DNA of 54,472 bases from Comamonadaceae bacterium (GTDB taxonomy: Bacteria > Pseudomonadota > Gammaproteobacteria > Burkholderiales > Burkholderiaceae), in NCBI GenBank assembly GCA_947484245.1, contig CANKOT010000006.1:1-54472 (forward strand), written 5' to 3'. The translations under genes and the position numbers were made by a program. Under the pieces are notes generated by a model. The model ran no database searches, was not told the DNA's origin, and saw only the letters and a program-made list of their open reading frames with translations. Positions 8,105 through 16,453 of the stretch are shown one piece after another; position 1 is the stretch's first letter, and each line of letters starts with the position of its first letter.

Positions 8105-9008
8105 AGGCAAGGCGCCTTCAGTTGCAACCACCAATCACTCGCCCGGCCGAGAGGCCTGGCGACGCTTCAAGCGTCACAAATTGGCAGTCGTCTGCAGTGT
8201 TGTCCTTGGCTTGATTGTTTTGGCTGTTTTGTTAGGGCCCTGGGTATGGCGTGTCCCTATCAATGAAATTGACTTCAATGCGCGAATGCAGGGCCCCTCT
8301 CTTGCACATCCTTTGGGCACAGACGATCTGGGCCAAGATTTGTTAGCGCGCATGCTGTATGGCGGCCGCATTTCTTTGGCTGTGGGTCTGGCAGCCATGC
8401 TCATTGCCATCAGTGTCGGTGTTGTGGTTGGCGCTATTGCGGGAATGTCCAAAGGCCCCGTGGATGCTTTTCTGATGTGGGTCACTGACTTGTTTTTGTC
8501 ATTGCCACAATTACCACTTTTGTTATTGATTTTTTACCTGTTCAACGACACGCTTAAAAAGATGATAGGACCAGAAGCGGGTGTATTCATTTTGGTCGTG
8601 GCCGTGATTGGGGGCTTGCGGTGGATGCCAGTTGCCCGTTTGGTGCGCGCTCAGTTTTTAACGCTTCGTGAAAAAGAATTCGTGGAGGCTGCACGCGCTC
8701 TGGGCGCAAGTCCTTGGCGTCAGGTCACGGTGCACATTTTGCCCAATGCCATGGGGCCAGTCATTGTGGCGGCAACCATCGACGTTGCAGCTGCCATCAT
8801 TGCTGAGTCAACTTTGTCCTTTTTGGGGCTAGGCTTTCCGCCCGATATCCCCACGTGGGGCCGTATTTTGTTTGATGCAAAAGATCACATGGACGTTGCA
8901 GTCCATTGGGCACTGTTCCCTGGTGCACTGATCTTTATCACTGTGCTCACGATCAATTACATCGGTGACGGTTTGCGTGATGCTTACGATCCACGCCGTG
9001 TCCTTTAA
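8070..9008 (+). CDS. dipeptide/oligopeptide ABC transporter permease, DppC type
   Basis: 312 residues. A short basic N-terminal stretch (AWRRFKRHKLA) leads into the first membrane segment (about 38-58). The family signature HPLGTDDLGQDLLARMLYG follows at about 74-92, and the coupling loop EFVEAARALGASPWRQ near 203-218 precedes HILPNAMGPVIV. It pairs with the DppB-type permease. The ATG at 8070 lies inside the previous gene; no in-frame start exists between it and the first membrane helix, so the 35-base overlap is real. Confidence 0.92.
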   Translation: MAGSTPVSLTTEGKAPSVATTNHSPGREAWRRFKRHKLAVVCSVVLGLIVLAVLLGPWVWRVPINEIDFNARMQGPSLAHPLGTDDLGQDLLARMLYGGRISLAVGLAAMLIAISVGVVVGAIAGMSKGPVDAFLMWVTDLFLSLPQLPLLLLIFYLFNDTLKKMIGPEAGVFILVVAVIGGLRWMPVARLVRAQFLTLREKEFVEAARALGASPWRQVTVHILPNAMGPVIVAATIDVAAAIIAESTLSFLGLGFPPDIPTWGRILFDAKDHMDVAVHWALFPGALIFITVLTINYIGDGLRDAYDPRRVL

Positions 9009-9020
9009 AGAGGTTTCTGA

Positions 9021-9998
9021 ATGTCCAACCCCTTGTTGAGAGTTCGTGACCTGCAAGTGCACTTTGATACCGACGATGGTGTGTTGCATGCCGTAGATGG
9101 TGTGAATTTTCACATTGACCGCGGCGAAACCTTGGGCGTTGTGGGTGAGTCTGGTTGCGGGAAAAGTGTGACTGCCATGACCATCATGAAACTTTTGGCG
9201 ATGCCGCCCGGACGCATTGCCAAGGGCCAAATATGGTTTGAAGAGCAAGACTTGGTGCAAGCGGATGCGCAAACTATGCGCAATTTGCGGGCAAAAGAAA
9301 TTGCCATGATATTCCAAGAGCCCATGACTTCGCTCAATCCCGTGTTGAGCGTTGGTGAGCAAATTGCAGAATCGCTGCGCTTGCATGAAGGCCTCACGCC
9401 CAAACAAGCGCTGGTCAAAGCCACCGACATGCTGCGTTTGGTGAATATTCCAAAACCAGACCAGCGGCTGAACGACTACCCCCACCAATTTTCTGGCGGC
9501 ATGCGTCAACGTGTCATGATTGCCATGGCCTTGGCCTGCAAACCCAAATTGCTCATTGCAGATGAACCTACCACCGCATTGGATGTGACCATTCAAGCGC
9601 AAATTTTGGATTTGTTGAACGAATTGAAATCGCAAATGGGCATGTCGATCATGCTCATCACGCACGCCATGGGGGTGGTAGCAGAAACGGCTCAGCGGGT
9701 GGTGGTCATGTATGCCGGTCGAGTTGTCGAAGAAGCAAGCGTTAAAAAACTGTTCGCAACACCAGCACACCCCTATACGAAAGGCCTCATTCGTTCAATT
9801 CCGCGAATTGATTTTGACAGTGCACACAAGCAACGGCTTGAGGCCATCCCAGGATCTGTTCCAAAGTTGATCAATCCCCCCAAGGGTTGCCGATTTGCGC
9901 CGCGTTGCCAATACGCCAGCGATCGTTGTACGCAAGAAATGCCAGAACTGCGTGAAATTTCGACGGGCCATTTAGTGGCTTGTCACTTCTCTCTCTAA
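9021..9998 (+). CDS. dipeptide ABC transporter ATP-binding protein, DppD type
   Basis: 325 residues. Walker A GESGCGKS at 42-49, signature FSGGMRQRV near 160, Walker [13 protein letters not shown] near 180. The C-terminal oligopeptide-transporter extension contains [15 protein letters not shown], the cysteine cluster usual for DppD/OppD. It powers the importer as a heterodimer with the following DppF-type subunit. AGAGG just upstream supports the ATG. One oddity is the H-loop region, which reads LITHAMGVV where the family normally has LITHDLGVV: the switch histidine is kept but the following Asp is Ala. Confidence 0.92.
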   Translation: MSNPLLRVRDLQVHFDTDDGVLHAVDGVNFHIDRGETLGVVGESGCGKSVTAMTIMKLLAMPPGRIAKGQIWFEEQDLVQADAQTMRNLRAKEIAMIFQEPMTSLNPVLSVGEQIAESLRLHEGLTPKQALVKATDMLRLVNIPKPDQRLNDYPHQFSGGMRQRVMIAMALACKPKLLIADEPTTALDVTIQAQILDLLNELKSQMGMSIMLITHAMGVVAETAQRVVVMYAGRVVEEASVKKLFATPAHPYTKGLIRSIPRIDFDSAHKQRLEAIPGSVPKLINPPKGCRFAPRCQYASDRCTQEMPELREISTGHLVACHFSL

Positions 9999-10003
9999 AT
10001 CAC

Positions 10004-11002
10004 ATGACAGATACGCAACCTATCCCTCTCAGTTCTGCACCACTTTTGGAAGTCAAAGGACTGGCCAAGTATTTTCCCATCAAAGGCGGAATTTTTGGTC
10101 GTGAAGTTGACCGTCTCCATGCCGTGGATGGTGTGAGCTTTGACATTGCAGCCGGTGAAACTTTGGGCTTGGTGGGGGAGTCTGGATGCGGCAAATCGAC
10201 CACCGGTCGTTGCATTCTGCGTTTGATTGAGCCCAGTTCAGGCGAAGTGCACTTCAAAGGTGAAAACGTCACCGCCATGGCCCCGCATGCCTTGCGGGAA
10301 GTACGCCGTGACATGCAGATTATTTTTCAGGATCCCTATGCGTCTTTGAACCCGCGCATGACGGTTGAAGCCATTATTGGCGAAGCCCTGACCATTCACA
10401 AGCTCGCGCCTACGCCAGACAGCTACCGAGCACGCATTGTCGATTTGTTGGAAACCGTTGGGTTGAACGCCGATCACATGAAGCGATTCCCTCACGAGTT
10501 TTCTGGGGGCCAGCGACAGCGAATTGGCATTGCACGCGCCTTGGCTGTATCGCCCAAGCTCATTGTGTGTGATGAACCCGTTTCTGCACTAGATGTTTCC
10601 ATACAGGCGCAAGTCATCAACTTGCTGGAAGACTTGCAAGCCAAGATGGGTTTGACCTATTTGTTCATTGCACATGATTTGTCGGTGGTTGAACACATTA
10701 GCAATCGGGTCGCTGTGATGTACTTGGGCCGCATTGTTGAAATTGCGCCATCGCGTCAACTTTACACGCAGCCCAAGCATCCCTACACAGAGGCCTTGCT
10801 CTCTGCGGTGCCCATCCCTGATCCGACGGCCAAGAAAAAACGCATTGTGCTCACGGGTGATGTGCCCAATCCAGTCAATCGTCCGACGGGTTGTCACTTT
10901 CATCCACGATGCCCAAAGGCCATCGAAAGATGTCGAACTGAAGAGCCTGTCTTGAAAATTGTGGGCGACCAGCATCAAGCAGCCTGTCATTTAAATGATT
11001 GA
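10004..11002 (+). CDS. dipeptide ABC transporter ATP-binding protein, DppF type
   Basis: 332 residues. Walker [10 protein letters not shown] at 58-66, Q-loop [15 protein letters not shown] (classic DppF wording), signature [15 protein letters not shown], Walker [13 protein letters not shown] and switch [11 protein letters not shown]. The C-terminal [15 protein letters not shown] cluster is present. It is the second ATPase of the importer. The ATG at 10004, 5 bases after the dppD-type stop, is preferred to the TTG at 9980, which would add eight residues and overlap the upstream gene. Confidence 0.92.
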   Translation: MTDTQPIPLSSAPLLEVKGLAKYFPIKGGIFGREVDRLHAVDGVSFDIAAGETLGLVGESGCGKSTTGRCILRLIEPSSGEVHFKGENVTAMAPHALREVRRDMQIIFQDPYASLNPRMTVEAIIGEALTIHKLAPTPDSYRARIVDLLETVGLNADHMKRFPHEFSGGQRQRIGIARALAVSPKLIVCDEPVSALDVSIQAQVINLLEDLQAKMGLTYLFIAHDLSVVEHISNRVAVMYLGRIVEIAPSRQLYTQPKHPYTEALLSAVPIPDPTAKKKRIVLTGDVPNPVNRPTGCHFHPRCPKAIERCRTEEPVLKIVGDQHQAACHLND

Positions 11003-11006
11003 TTTT

Positions 11007-11025
11007 TTGACGCATTGGGCGTCAA
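11007..11025 (+). other. 7-bp perfect hairpin between the importer operon and the glutamate-synthase-like gene
   Basis: TTGACGC (11007-11013) pairs with GCGTCAA (11019-11025) around the 5-base loop ATTGG, starting 4 bases after the dppF-type stop. There is no T-run downstream, so it is not a standard intrinsic terminator; the T-run lies before it. It ends 5 bases before the AGAGGA ribosome-binding site of the next gene. It could be an mRNA stabilising or processing hairpin, or a DNA operator. Confidence 0.4.
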
Positions 11026-11044
11026 CGTTGAGAGGAAAATAAAG

Positions 11045-12664
11045 ATGTTAGATTGGATTGATCAACGGATGCCTGTGCGCTTCATTGCCTTTTTTGTGGT
11101 GGTTGCGCTTTGGGTTTTATCGGCTTTGCAATTGGTGGTGGGTCAGGTCAGCTTGGTCTGGGTTTTACTTTTGTCTGCATTGGTCATTTTGGGCGTGCAT
11201 GATCTTCAGCAAACCAAGCATGCCATCTTGCGCAATTACCCCATCATTGGCCATTTGCGTTTTTTGCTGGAATTCATTCGCCCAGAACTGCGCCAATACT
11301 TCATTGAAGGGGACAGTGAGGCTGTTCCATTCTCGCGGGCGCAACGCTCCTTGGTGTATGCCAGAGCCAAAGGCGATTCTGACAAAAGACCTTTTGGTAC
11401 GCAGCTCGATGTTCGTGCAGTTGGTTATGAGTGGCTGACGCACTCGTTCAGTCCTTCGATTATTGCGTCTCATGACTTCAGGGTGTCTGTTGGTGGTCCT
11501 CAATGCAAGCAACCCTATCAGATGAGCTTGTTCAATGTTTCTGCAATGAGCTTTGGTGCCTTGAGTGCCAACGCCATCATGGCTTTGAACAAAGGGGCGC
11601 GTCAAGGTGGCTTTGCTCACGATACGGGTGAGGGTTCTATTTCAAGGTATCACCGGGAACATGGCGGCGATTTGATTTGGGAAATTGGCTCAGGCTATTT
11701 TGGATGCCGCAATGATGATGGCACTTTCAATGCCGAGCGCTTTGTACAAAACGCAATATCGCCTCAAGTCAAAATGATTGAAATCAAGTTGAGCCAAGGT
11801 GCCAAGCCTGGTCATGGGGGAGTTTTGCCTGGACCCAAGGTGACCCCTGAGATTGCGGAGGCGAGGGGTGTGCCAGTGGGGGTTGATTGCGTCTCTCCTG
11901 CGGCGCACAGCAGTTTTACAACACCGATCGAACTTTTGCAATTTCTCCAAAAATTAAGAGAGCTCAGTGGAGGTAAGCCGGTCGGCTTTAAATTGTGTGT
12001 GGGCCATCCCTGGGAATGGTTTGGCATTGCCAAGGCCATGCAGAAAACTGAAATTTACCCCGACTTCATTGTGGTGGATGGTGCTGAAGGCGGTACGGGT
12101 GCGGCCCCTGTCGAGTTCACCGACCACATGGGTATGCCGATGCTGGAAGGTTTGCGTTTGGTTCACAACACGCTAGTAGGTTTGAAGTTGCGCAAACAAA
12201 TTCGTTTGGGCGCGAGCGGGAAAATTATCAGCGGGTTTGATGTGATGCGCACAATGGCACTGGGCGCAGACTGGTGCAACAGTGCAAGGGGCTTTATGTT
12301 TGCACTAGGTTGTATTCAAGCTCAAACTTGCCACACAGGCAATTGCCCAACGGGCGTGACGACCCAGGATCCAAAGCGACAAATTGCCTTGGTTGTTCCC
12401 AGCAAAGCAGAGCGCGTGTTTAATTTTCACCGTCAGACTTTAGAGTCAGTTCAAGAAATGCTGCAAGCAACGGGTTTGACGTCTCCCTCAGAGTTGCGAC
12501 TGCATCACATCATGCGCCGTGTGAGTGAGCATGAAATTCAAAACTTATCCGATCTGTTGCAGAGTGTGCCTGGAGGTGCTTTGCTTGAACCTCAAAGCCT
12601 TGAAGGCTTGTTTGCCAAATACTGGCTGGCTTCTAGTCCCGACAGTTTTCAATTAACAACTTAA
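11045..12664 (+). CDS. membrane-anchored FMN-binding glutamate synthase family protein
   Basis: 539 residues. Two N-terminal membrane segments (about 12-31 and 34-52) precede a glutamate-synthase-type FMN barrel domain. Visible landmarks are GEGSIS, the KPGHGGVLPGPKVTPEIAEARG phosphate/FMN region, GAEGGTGAAP, and a 3Fe-4S binding pattern C423-x5-C429-x4-C434 identical in spacing to that of bacterial GltB. It lacks the amidotransferase and C-terminal GXGXG domains of true GltB, so it is not a stand-alone glutamate synthase. The family is widespread and its reaction is not established. AGAGGA at 11031-11036 fixes the ATG at 11045 rather than the TTG at 11015. It follows the peptide importer on the same strand. 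Confidence 0.85.
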   Translation: MLDWIDQRMPVRFIAFFVVVALWVLSALQLVVGQVSLVWVLLLSALVILGVHDLQQTKHAILRNYPIIGHLRFLLEFIRPELRQYFIEGDSEAVPFSRAQRSLVYARAKGDSDKRPFGTQLDVRAVGYEWLTHSFSPSIIASHDFRVSVGGPQCKQPYQMSLFNVSAMSFGALSANAIMALNKGARQGGFAHDTGEGSISRYHREHGGDLIWEIGSGYFGCRNDDGTFNAERFVQNAISPQVKMIEIKLSQGAKPGHGGVLPGPKVTPEIAEARGVPVGVDCVSPAAHSSFTTPIELLQFLQKLRELSGGKPVGFKLCVGHPWEWFGIAKAMQKTEIYPDFIVVDGAEGGTGAAPVEFTDHMGMPMLEGLRLVHNTLVGLKLRKQIRLGASGKIISGFDVMRTMALGADWCNSARGFMFALGCIQAQTCHTGNCPTGVTTQDPKRQIALVVPSKAERVFNFHRQTLESVQEMLQATGLTSPSELRLHHIMRRVSEHEIQNLSDLLQSVPGGALLEPQSLEGLFAKYWLASSPDSFQLTT

Positions 12665-12813
12665 TTTATCTCAGCCCTCTAGCCAAATCTGCAGGGTTTT
12701 GCATGACCTTATCCAAGTCTCTTTTCATTTGAGTTGAGAAATGTCAATGGCTCTTGGGAGGCCTTGCTGTATAGTCATGTTGCCGCTTGTGTTTGGAAAA
12801 AGTTAAGGACTGT

Positions 12814-13842
12814 ATGTCGCCTTCCAGAGGTTTTTTAGCCATTGTGGCTTTGTTCATGATGGGTTTTTTGAATGCGCAATCGCAACCACAATCTCAAGCA
12901 CAAACTGGTGCAGTTGCAGTAAGTTCGACCGGCATCTCAGCGTTGCCTCAAAGCGTCTATATTTGGCCTCAAATTCCTTTTGTCCGTGGCAAAGATTTGT
13001 GCCAATACCATGATGCCTATGGTCGAACAAAAAGTGAGCAAATGGCCGAGATCACACGCAGCATTCGTGATTTGTTGCGCGAGGGTGTTGACTCTCGCAA
13101 CCTGGTGGCTTTGCTCAATGCCATGGATGGCCAAGTTAATCAACAAAGAACAGTGGCTGGAAGCAGTCCTGGCATGGACGTGATGCTTTCTGGAACACTC
13201 AAAGCTTCTCTTGACAAGGTGTACCGCGACCGTAATCCCCAGATTCGAAAGTTTGTTTTTTTTAACACCAAGCCCTTGAATGAGTTGCTGCGTGAAATGC
13301 GATCGCCTCAAGCCCAAGCCGCTTGGGATCCCAAGTTCATCAAGTCACTGTCTGGGGTCGCCTACGGAACTTATTCCTATGCGCCCAGTTGCAAGGGAGA
13401 CTTGTTGGTCACGGTGCATGTCGATCTCAGTTGCGGCAACACCTATCATTTTCAAGCACAAGGCTTTCCTGAACAGGTCATGCAAAGCATTGGTCTGCAA
13501 ATCTTTGAAACATTCCACCAAACACAGTTTCCATCCAAGTTAAAAATTGGCAACAAGCAATTGGAGTTGGTGGGTGCGCCTGGGACGGGTGTGAGTGTTG
13601 CACCAACGCCTCGATCTGCTGAAATGGCCTGTCAAGCTATTAAGGCCAGGTTGCCGACTGAAGATGAATACGAGTATTTGTCAAATTTGGGTGATTGGAA
13701 TGGTGGAGTGACTTGTTCCCGCAATAAATTGTGGGCCATGGCAAACAACATGGTGATGGCGCCGGATCTTCGCAATCCATCACCCGTGAGGTCCGTTGCC
13801 GAATTTCCTGGACAGGTTTTTAGTTATTACTGTGTGCGTTAA
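12814..13842 (+). CDS. secreted protein with formylglycine-generating-enzyme/lectin-like C-terminal segment
   Basis: 342 residues. A signal peptide spans about residues 1-21 (GFLAIVALFMMGFLNAQS). The middle part (about 50-260) is not recognised; it has paired cysteines and a PQIRKFVFFNTKPLNE stretch. The last 74 residues resemble the FGE-sulfatase/C-type-lectin-like fold: ACQAIKARLPTEDEYEYLSN matches the family's C-x-x-x-x-A-R-L-P-T-E-x-E-[WY]-E-Y, followed by a Cys, a LWAMANN segment and a VRSVAEFPGQVFSYYCVR ending. The usual catalytic cysteine pair cannot be assigned. The start is the ATG preceded by AAGGA at 12805-12809. Function unknown; a periplasmic or surface binding role is inferred. 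It stands alone after a 149-base gap. Confidence 0.65.
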   Translation: MSPSRGFLAIVALFMMGFLNAQSQPQSQAQTGAVAVSSTGISALPQSVYIWPQIPFVRGKDLCQYHDAYGRTKSEQMAEITRSIRDLLREGVDSRNLVALLNAMDGQVNQQRTVAGSSPGMDVMLSGTLKASLDKVYRDRNPQIRKFVFFNTKPLNELLREMRSPQAQAAWDPKFIKSLSGVAYGTYSYAPSCKGDLLVTVHVDLSCGNTYHFQAQGFPEQVMQSIGLQIFETFHQTQFPSKLKIGNKQLELVGAPGTGVSVAPTPRSAEMACQAIKARLPTEDEYEYLSNLGDWNGGVTCSRNKLWAMANNMVMAPDLRNPSPVRSVAEFPGQVFSYYCVR

Positions 13843-13864
13843 CTGTACCCATTCGAAAGAACAT

Positions 13865-14149
13865 GTGATTTACAAATTCAAATCCAAAGTAACGGGTGAT
13901 CTCATCATGCTCGAGCCTGATGCAAAAAGGCTTCTTCACATCATGAACAAGACTGATCAAACCAAAGGCATTTTGTTAGCAGAACAAATCTCTGAAGCAA
14001 TGGCTGCTATTGAAAAAGCAGTAGCCCATGAAGAGATGGAAGGCGTAAAAGATCCTAAGCAAGTGAGCTTGCGGCAGCGAAGCTTGCCCATGTTGAAAAT
14101 GTTAAAGCAGTGCCACGCGCAGTCTGAAGATGTGGTTTGGGGTGTTTGA
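13865..14149 (+). CDS. DUF1840 family protein
   Basis: 94 residues. It starts with GTG: the sequence IYKFKSKVTGDLIMLEPDAK right after it is the conserved DUF1840 opening, so the frame extending upstream to 13796 inside the previous gene is not part of the protein. The rest (EQISEAMAAIEKAVAHEE, then a basic SLRQRSLPMLKML helix) follows the family, in which an N-terminal sheet and two helices are expected. The family is common in Betaproteobacteria and has no known function. It lies 22 bases after the secreted protein. Confidence 0.8.
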   Translation: MIYKFKSKVTGDLIMLEPDAKRLLHIMNKTDQTKGILLAEQISEAMAAIEKAVAHEEMEGVKDPKQVSLRQRSLPMLKMLKQCHAQSEDVVWGV

Positions 14150-14199
14150 CAAATTTGCGTTCAAGCTTGCAAACTGAATCTGACCGTAGGACGGATATT

Positions 14200-14688
14200 T
14201 TATTTTGCAAACATCGGTCCAGTGAGCTTAAACCCAGCTTGTACGTTGCGTTTTGCAAACCATCCTTGGTTCATTTCCAAAACAAACCGAACAGGTTTTT
14301 TGGAACAGTGTGAGTCATCGTTCATGGGCTTCATGTCGAGCAAATTGACAATGGTGCCATCGTCTGCCACAAATGCTGCTGTCAGTGGCAGTAAGGTATT
14401 GCGCATCCAAAAACACTGAATAGAAGGCTGTTCAAAGATAAACAGCATGCCCTCGTTTTGAGGCATTTCTTTGCGCCACATGAGGCCGATTTGACGTTGC
14501 TCAAATTCCTGCGCTAATTGGACTTGGATGAGATGCATTCCCGCAGTCAATTGGGCTTTTTGCAAATTGGATTGGGGGCTGCCCTGAGCGCTTGCAGAAA
14601 GTGATATCACTGAGATAAACAGGCAGCTTAAAAAATACTTTAACTTTGCTTGCGAAAGTGCGGATTGAAGGGCATGAAGAGTTGTCAT
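14200..14688 (-). CDS. secreted DUF192 family protein
   Basis: 162 residues. The N-terminal hydrophobic segment YFLSCLFISVISLSASAQG (about 18-36) is a signal peptide ending at a probable ASA-Q site. The DUF192 core follows: I-Q-V-Q-L-A then RQIGLMWRKEMPQNEGMLFIF near 66-86, CFWMRNTLLPL near 92-102 and VLEMNQGWFAKRNVQAG near the end, all hallmark positions. The family is small, periplasmic and of unknown function. It is divergent from the isocitrate dehydrogenase gene, a neighbourhood often kept in Burkholderiales. Confidence 0.88.
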   Translation of the reverse strand: MTTLHALQSALSQAKLKYFLSCLFISVISLSASAQGSPQSNLQKAQLTAGMHLIQVQLAQEFEQRQIGLMWRKEMPQNEGMLFIFEQPSIQCFWMRNTLLPLTAAFVADDGTIVNLLDMKPMNDDSHCSKKPVRFVLEMNQGWFAKRNVQAGFKLTGPMFAK

Positions 14689-14766
14689 TTGGAGGCAGAA
14701 CAGAACCAGAGGTAAGCCTGATTGTGACTTATTTTGTCCTAGAATGAATTAACGGAGATTTAGTCT

Positions 14767-16023
14767 ATGTACCAGCACATTCAAGTTCCATCGCAAGGCG
14801 CAAAAATCACGGTCAACGCCGACAATTCATTGAATGTTCCGCTGAACCCAATCATCCCATTCATTGAGGGTGACGGTACAGGTATTGACATTACACCGGT
14901 CATGATGAATGTGGTCAATGCCGCTGTCAAAAAGGCCTATCAAGGACAGCGTGAAATTCATTGGATGGAGGTTTTTGCCGGTCACAAAGCAACCCAACTT
15001 TATGGGCCTGATGAGTATTTGCCATCTGAAACTTTGACGGCTCTCAAAGACTTTGTGGTGTCTATCAAAGGCCCTCTGAGTGCGCCTGCCTCTGGCCACA
15101 TTCGATCCTTGAATGTGGCCATTCGTCAAGAACTTGATCTTTATGCATGTATCCGGCCACTGCGTTACTTCAAAGGTGTGCCATCCCCAGTTCGCGAACC
15201 AGAAAAAACCAACGTCACCCTGTTTCGTGAGAATTCTGAGGACATCTATGCTGGCATTGAATATGCAGCCCACAGTGAAGCCGGTCAAAAGTTGATGGCT
15301 TTTTTAACGCTCGAGCTGGGTGTCAAAAGCATTCGCTTTCCAGATTCCTCGGGCATTGGCATCAAGCCGGTGTCAAGTGAAGGCACTCAGCGCTTGATGC
15401 GCAAGGCCATTCAGTATGCAATTGACAACGACAAACCCAGTGTGACCATTGTGCACAAAGGCAGCATCATGAGGTACACAGAGGGCGCCTTTCGAGATTG
15501 GGCTTACGAATTGGCGCAGAAAGAATTCTCTGCACAGCCCATGGATGGCGGCCCTTGGTGCCTTTTTCAGAATCCCAAAACAGGTAAGAGCATCACCATC
15601 AAAGACATTGCCATGGATGCGTTCTTGCAACAAATTTTGATGCGACCCCAAGAATTTTCTGTGGTGGCCACTTTGAATCTCAATGGCGACTACATCTCTG
15701 ACGCCGTGTCAGCTCAAGTGGGGGGCATTGGAATAGCCCCAGGTGCCAACGTGTCTGACACGGTGGCTTGCTTTGAGGCCACCGTTGACGCTTTGTCAAA
15801 ATTCGCGGGGAAGGACTACGTCAATCCTGGCTCTGAAATTCTCTCTGCAGAAATGATGCTGAGGTACATGGGGTGGACGCAGGCAGCCGATCTCATCATT
15901 CAAGCCATGGAAGGCGCTATTCAGAGCAAAAGGGTGACCTACGACTTTGCAAAACTCATGGAGGGTGCCTCGCAAGTGAGTTGCTCGGGATTTGGTCAGG
16001 TGATCATTGATCACATGCCATGA
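14767..16023 (+). CDS. icd: isocitrate dehydrogenase (NADP type) with an altered cofactor-binding loop
   Basis: 418 residues, the normal length of dimeric bacterial Icd, which oxidises isocitrate to 2-oxoglutarate in the citric acid cycle. Isocitrate and metal residues equivalent to E. coli S113, N115, R119, R129, R153, Y160, K230, D283, D307 and D311 are all present (here S114, N116, R120, R130, R154, Y161, K231, D284, D308, D312). Several NADP-contact positions are not: the near-invariant E-A-T-H-G-T-A-P-K-Y loop reads [10 protein letters not shown] at 337-346, T105 is A106, N232 is S233 and R395 is K396; G108 and G110 of the conserved PVGGG turn are S109 and H111. The frame is intact and homology resumes at once ([20 protein letters not shown]). 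GGAG at 14754-14757 precedes the ATG. It may be a paralogue with changed cofactor or activity. Confidence 0.85.
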   Translation: MYQHIQVPSQGAKITVNADNSLNVPLNPIIPFIEGDGTGIDITPVMMNVVNAAVKKAYQGQREIHWMEVFAGHKATQLYGPDEYLPSETLTALKDFVVSIKGPLSAPASGHIRSLNVAIRQELDLYACIRPLRYFKGVPSPVREPEKTNVTLFRENSEDIYAGIEYAAHSEAGQKLMAFLTLELGVKSIRFPDSSGIGIKPVSSEGTQRLMRKAIQYAIDNDKPSVTIVHKGSIMRYTEGAFRDWAYELAQKEFSAQPMDGGPWCLFQNPKTGKSITIKDIAMDAFLQQILMRPQEFSVVATLNLNGDYISDAVSAQVGGIGIAPGANVSDTVACFEATVDALSKFAGKDYVNPGSEILSAEMMLRYMGWTQAADLIIQAMEGAIQSKRVTYDFAKLMEGASQVSCSGFGQVIIDHMP

Positions 16024-16025
16024 AA

Positions 16026-16052
16026 GCGGTCACATTTTCAAGGCGTGACCGC
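16026..16052 (+). promoter_or_regulatory. 8-bp hairpin carrying a ribosome-binding site in its loop
   Basis: GCGGTCAC (16026-16033) and GTGACCGC (16045-16052) are perfect complements around an 11-base loop, ATTTTCAAGGC. The loop holds AAGG (16040-16043), the only Shine-Dalgarno-like run ahead of the ATG at 16054. There is no T-run behind the hairpin, so a terminator is unlikely; it sits exactly between icd and the next small gene and could separate or tune translation of the two. Confidence 0.45.
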
Positions 16053-16053
16053 C

Positions 16054-16371
16054 ATGGATGAAGACAATCAAAGCTTTGTGCCTGAGTCATTCGTGGCTTT
16101 GTTTGTCAAGCCTGGTCACGACAAACCCAGCTTGCTACGAACTGAGATTTTGAAAAGGTACGAATTGTGCGAAGACCTGGCCAATATGCTTCAAGACACC
16201 ATCAGTACCCAACAATTCCAACTTGGAATTACTGAAAACGATGCTTTAAAAACATGCTGGCAAGGTCTGTTGGCGCAGCCAGAACTGGTTCAGCCTGAAG
16301 AGGCATTTTGGGTGGTTTGTCGACTGGCAGAACTTTTATCTTGGCCTATTCCAGAACATCCCTGGCCTTAA
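16054..16371 (+). CDS. small hypothetical protein downstream of icd
   Basis: 105 residues, soluble and acidic, no signal peptide or membrane segment. Visible features: SFVALFVKPGHDKPSLLRTEIL near the start, then KRYELCEDLANMLQDT, and a C-terminal EEAFWVVCRLAELLSWP. I recall similar short Comamonadaceae proteins carried in databases under vague chaperone/ATPase names, but no nucleotide-binding motif is visible here, so I give no function. The ATG at 16054 is preferred over the GTG at 16045, which lies in the 3' arm of a hairpin and only one base from the AAGG. It is 30 bases after icd and probably co-transcribed. Confidence 0.6.
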   Translation: MDEDNQSFVPESFVALFVKPGHDKPSLLRTEILKRYELCEDLANMLQDTISTQQFQLGITENDALKTCWQGLLAQPELVQPEEAFWVVCRLAELLSWPIPEHPWP

Positions 16372-16453
16372 GCACACAAGCTTGTTGAAGGTGTTGTTTG
16401 CCACTAAAACTCACACTAAAGCAAGAATTCTCAAGCTTAGTTAAGATCAGCGC

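Noticed and set aside
14155..14182. TTTGC...GCAAA symmetry between DUF1840 and DUF192 genes as a terminator
   Set aside because: The stem is only 5 bp with no T-run on either strand.
15776..15815. Local frameshift in icd as the cause of the missing HGTAP motif
   Set aside because: The reading frame is continuous, residues before (CFEAT) and after ([13 protein letters not shown]) stay aligned without length change, and substitutions at distant NADP contacts point to real divergence rather than an indel pair.
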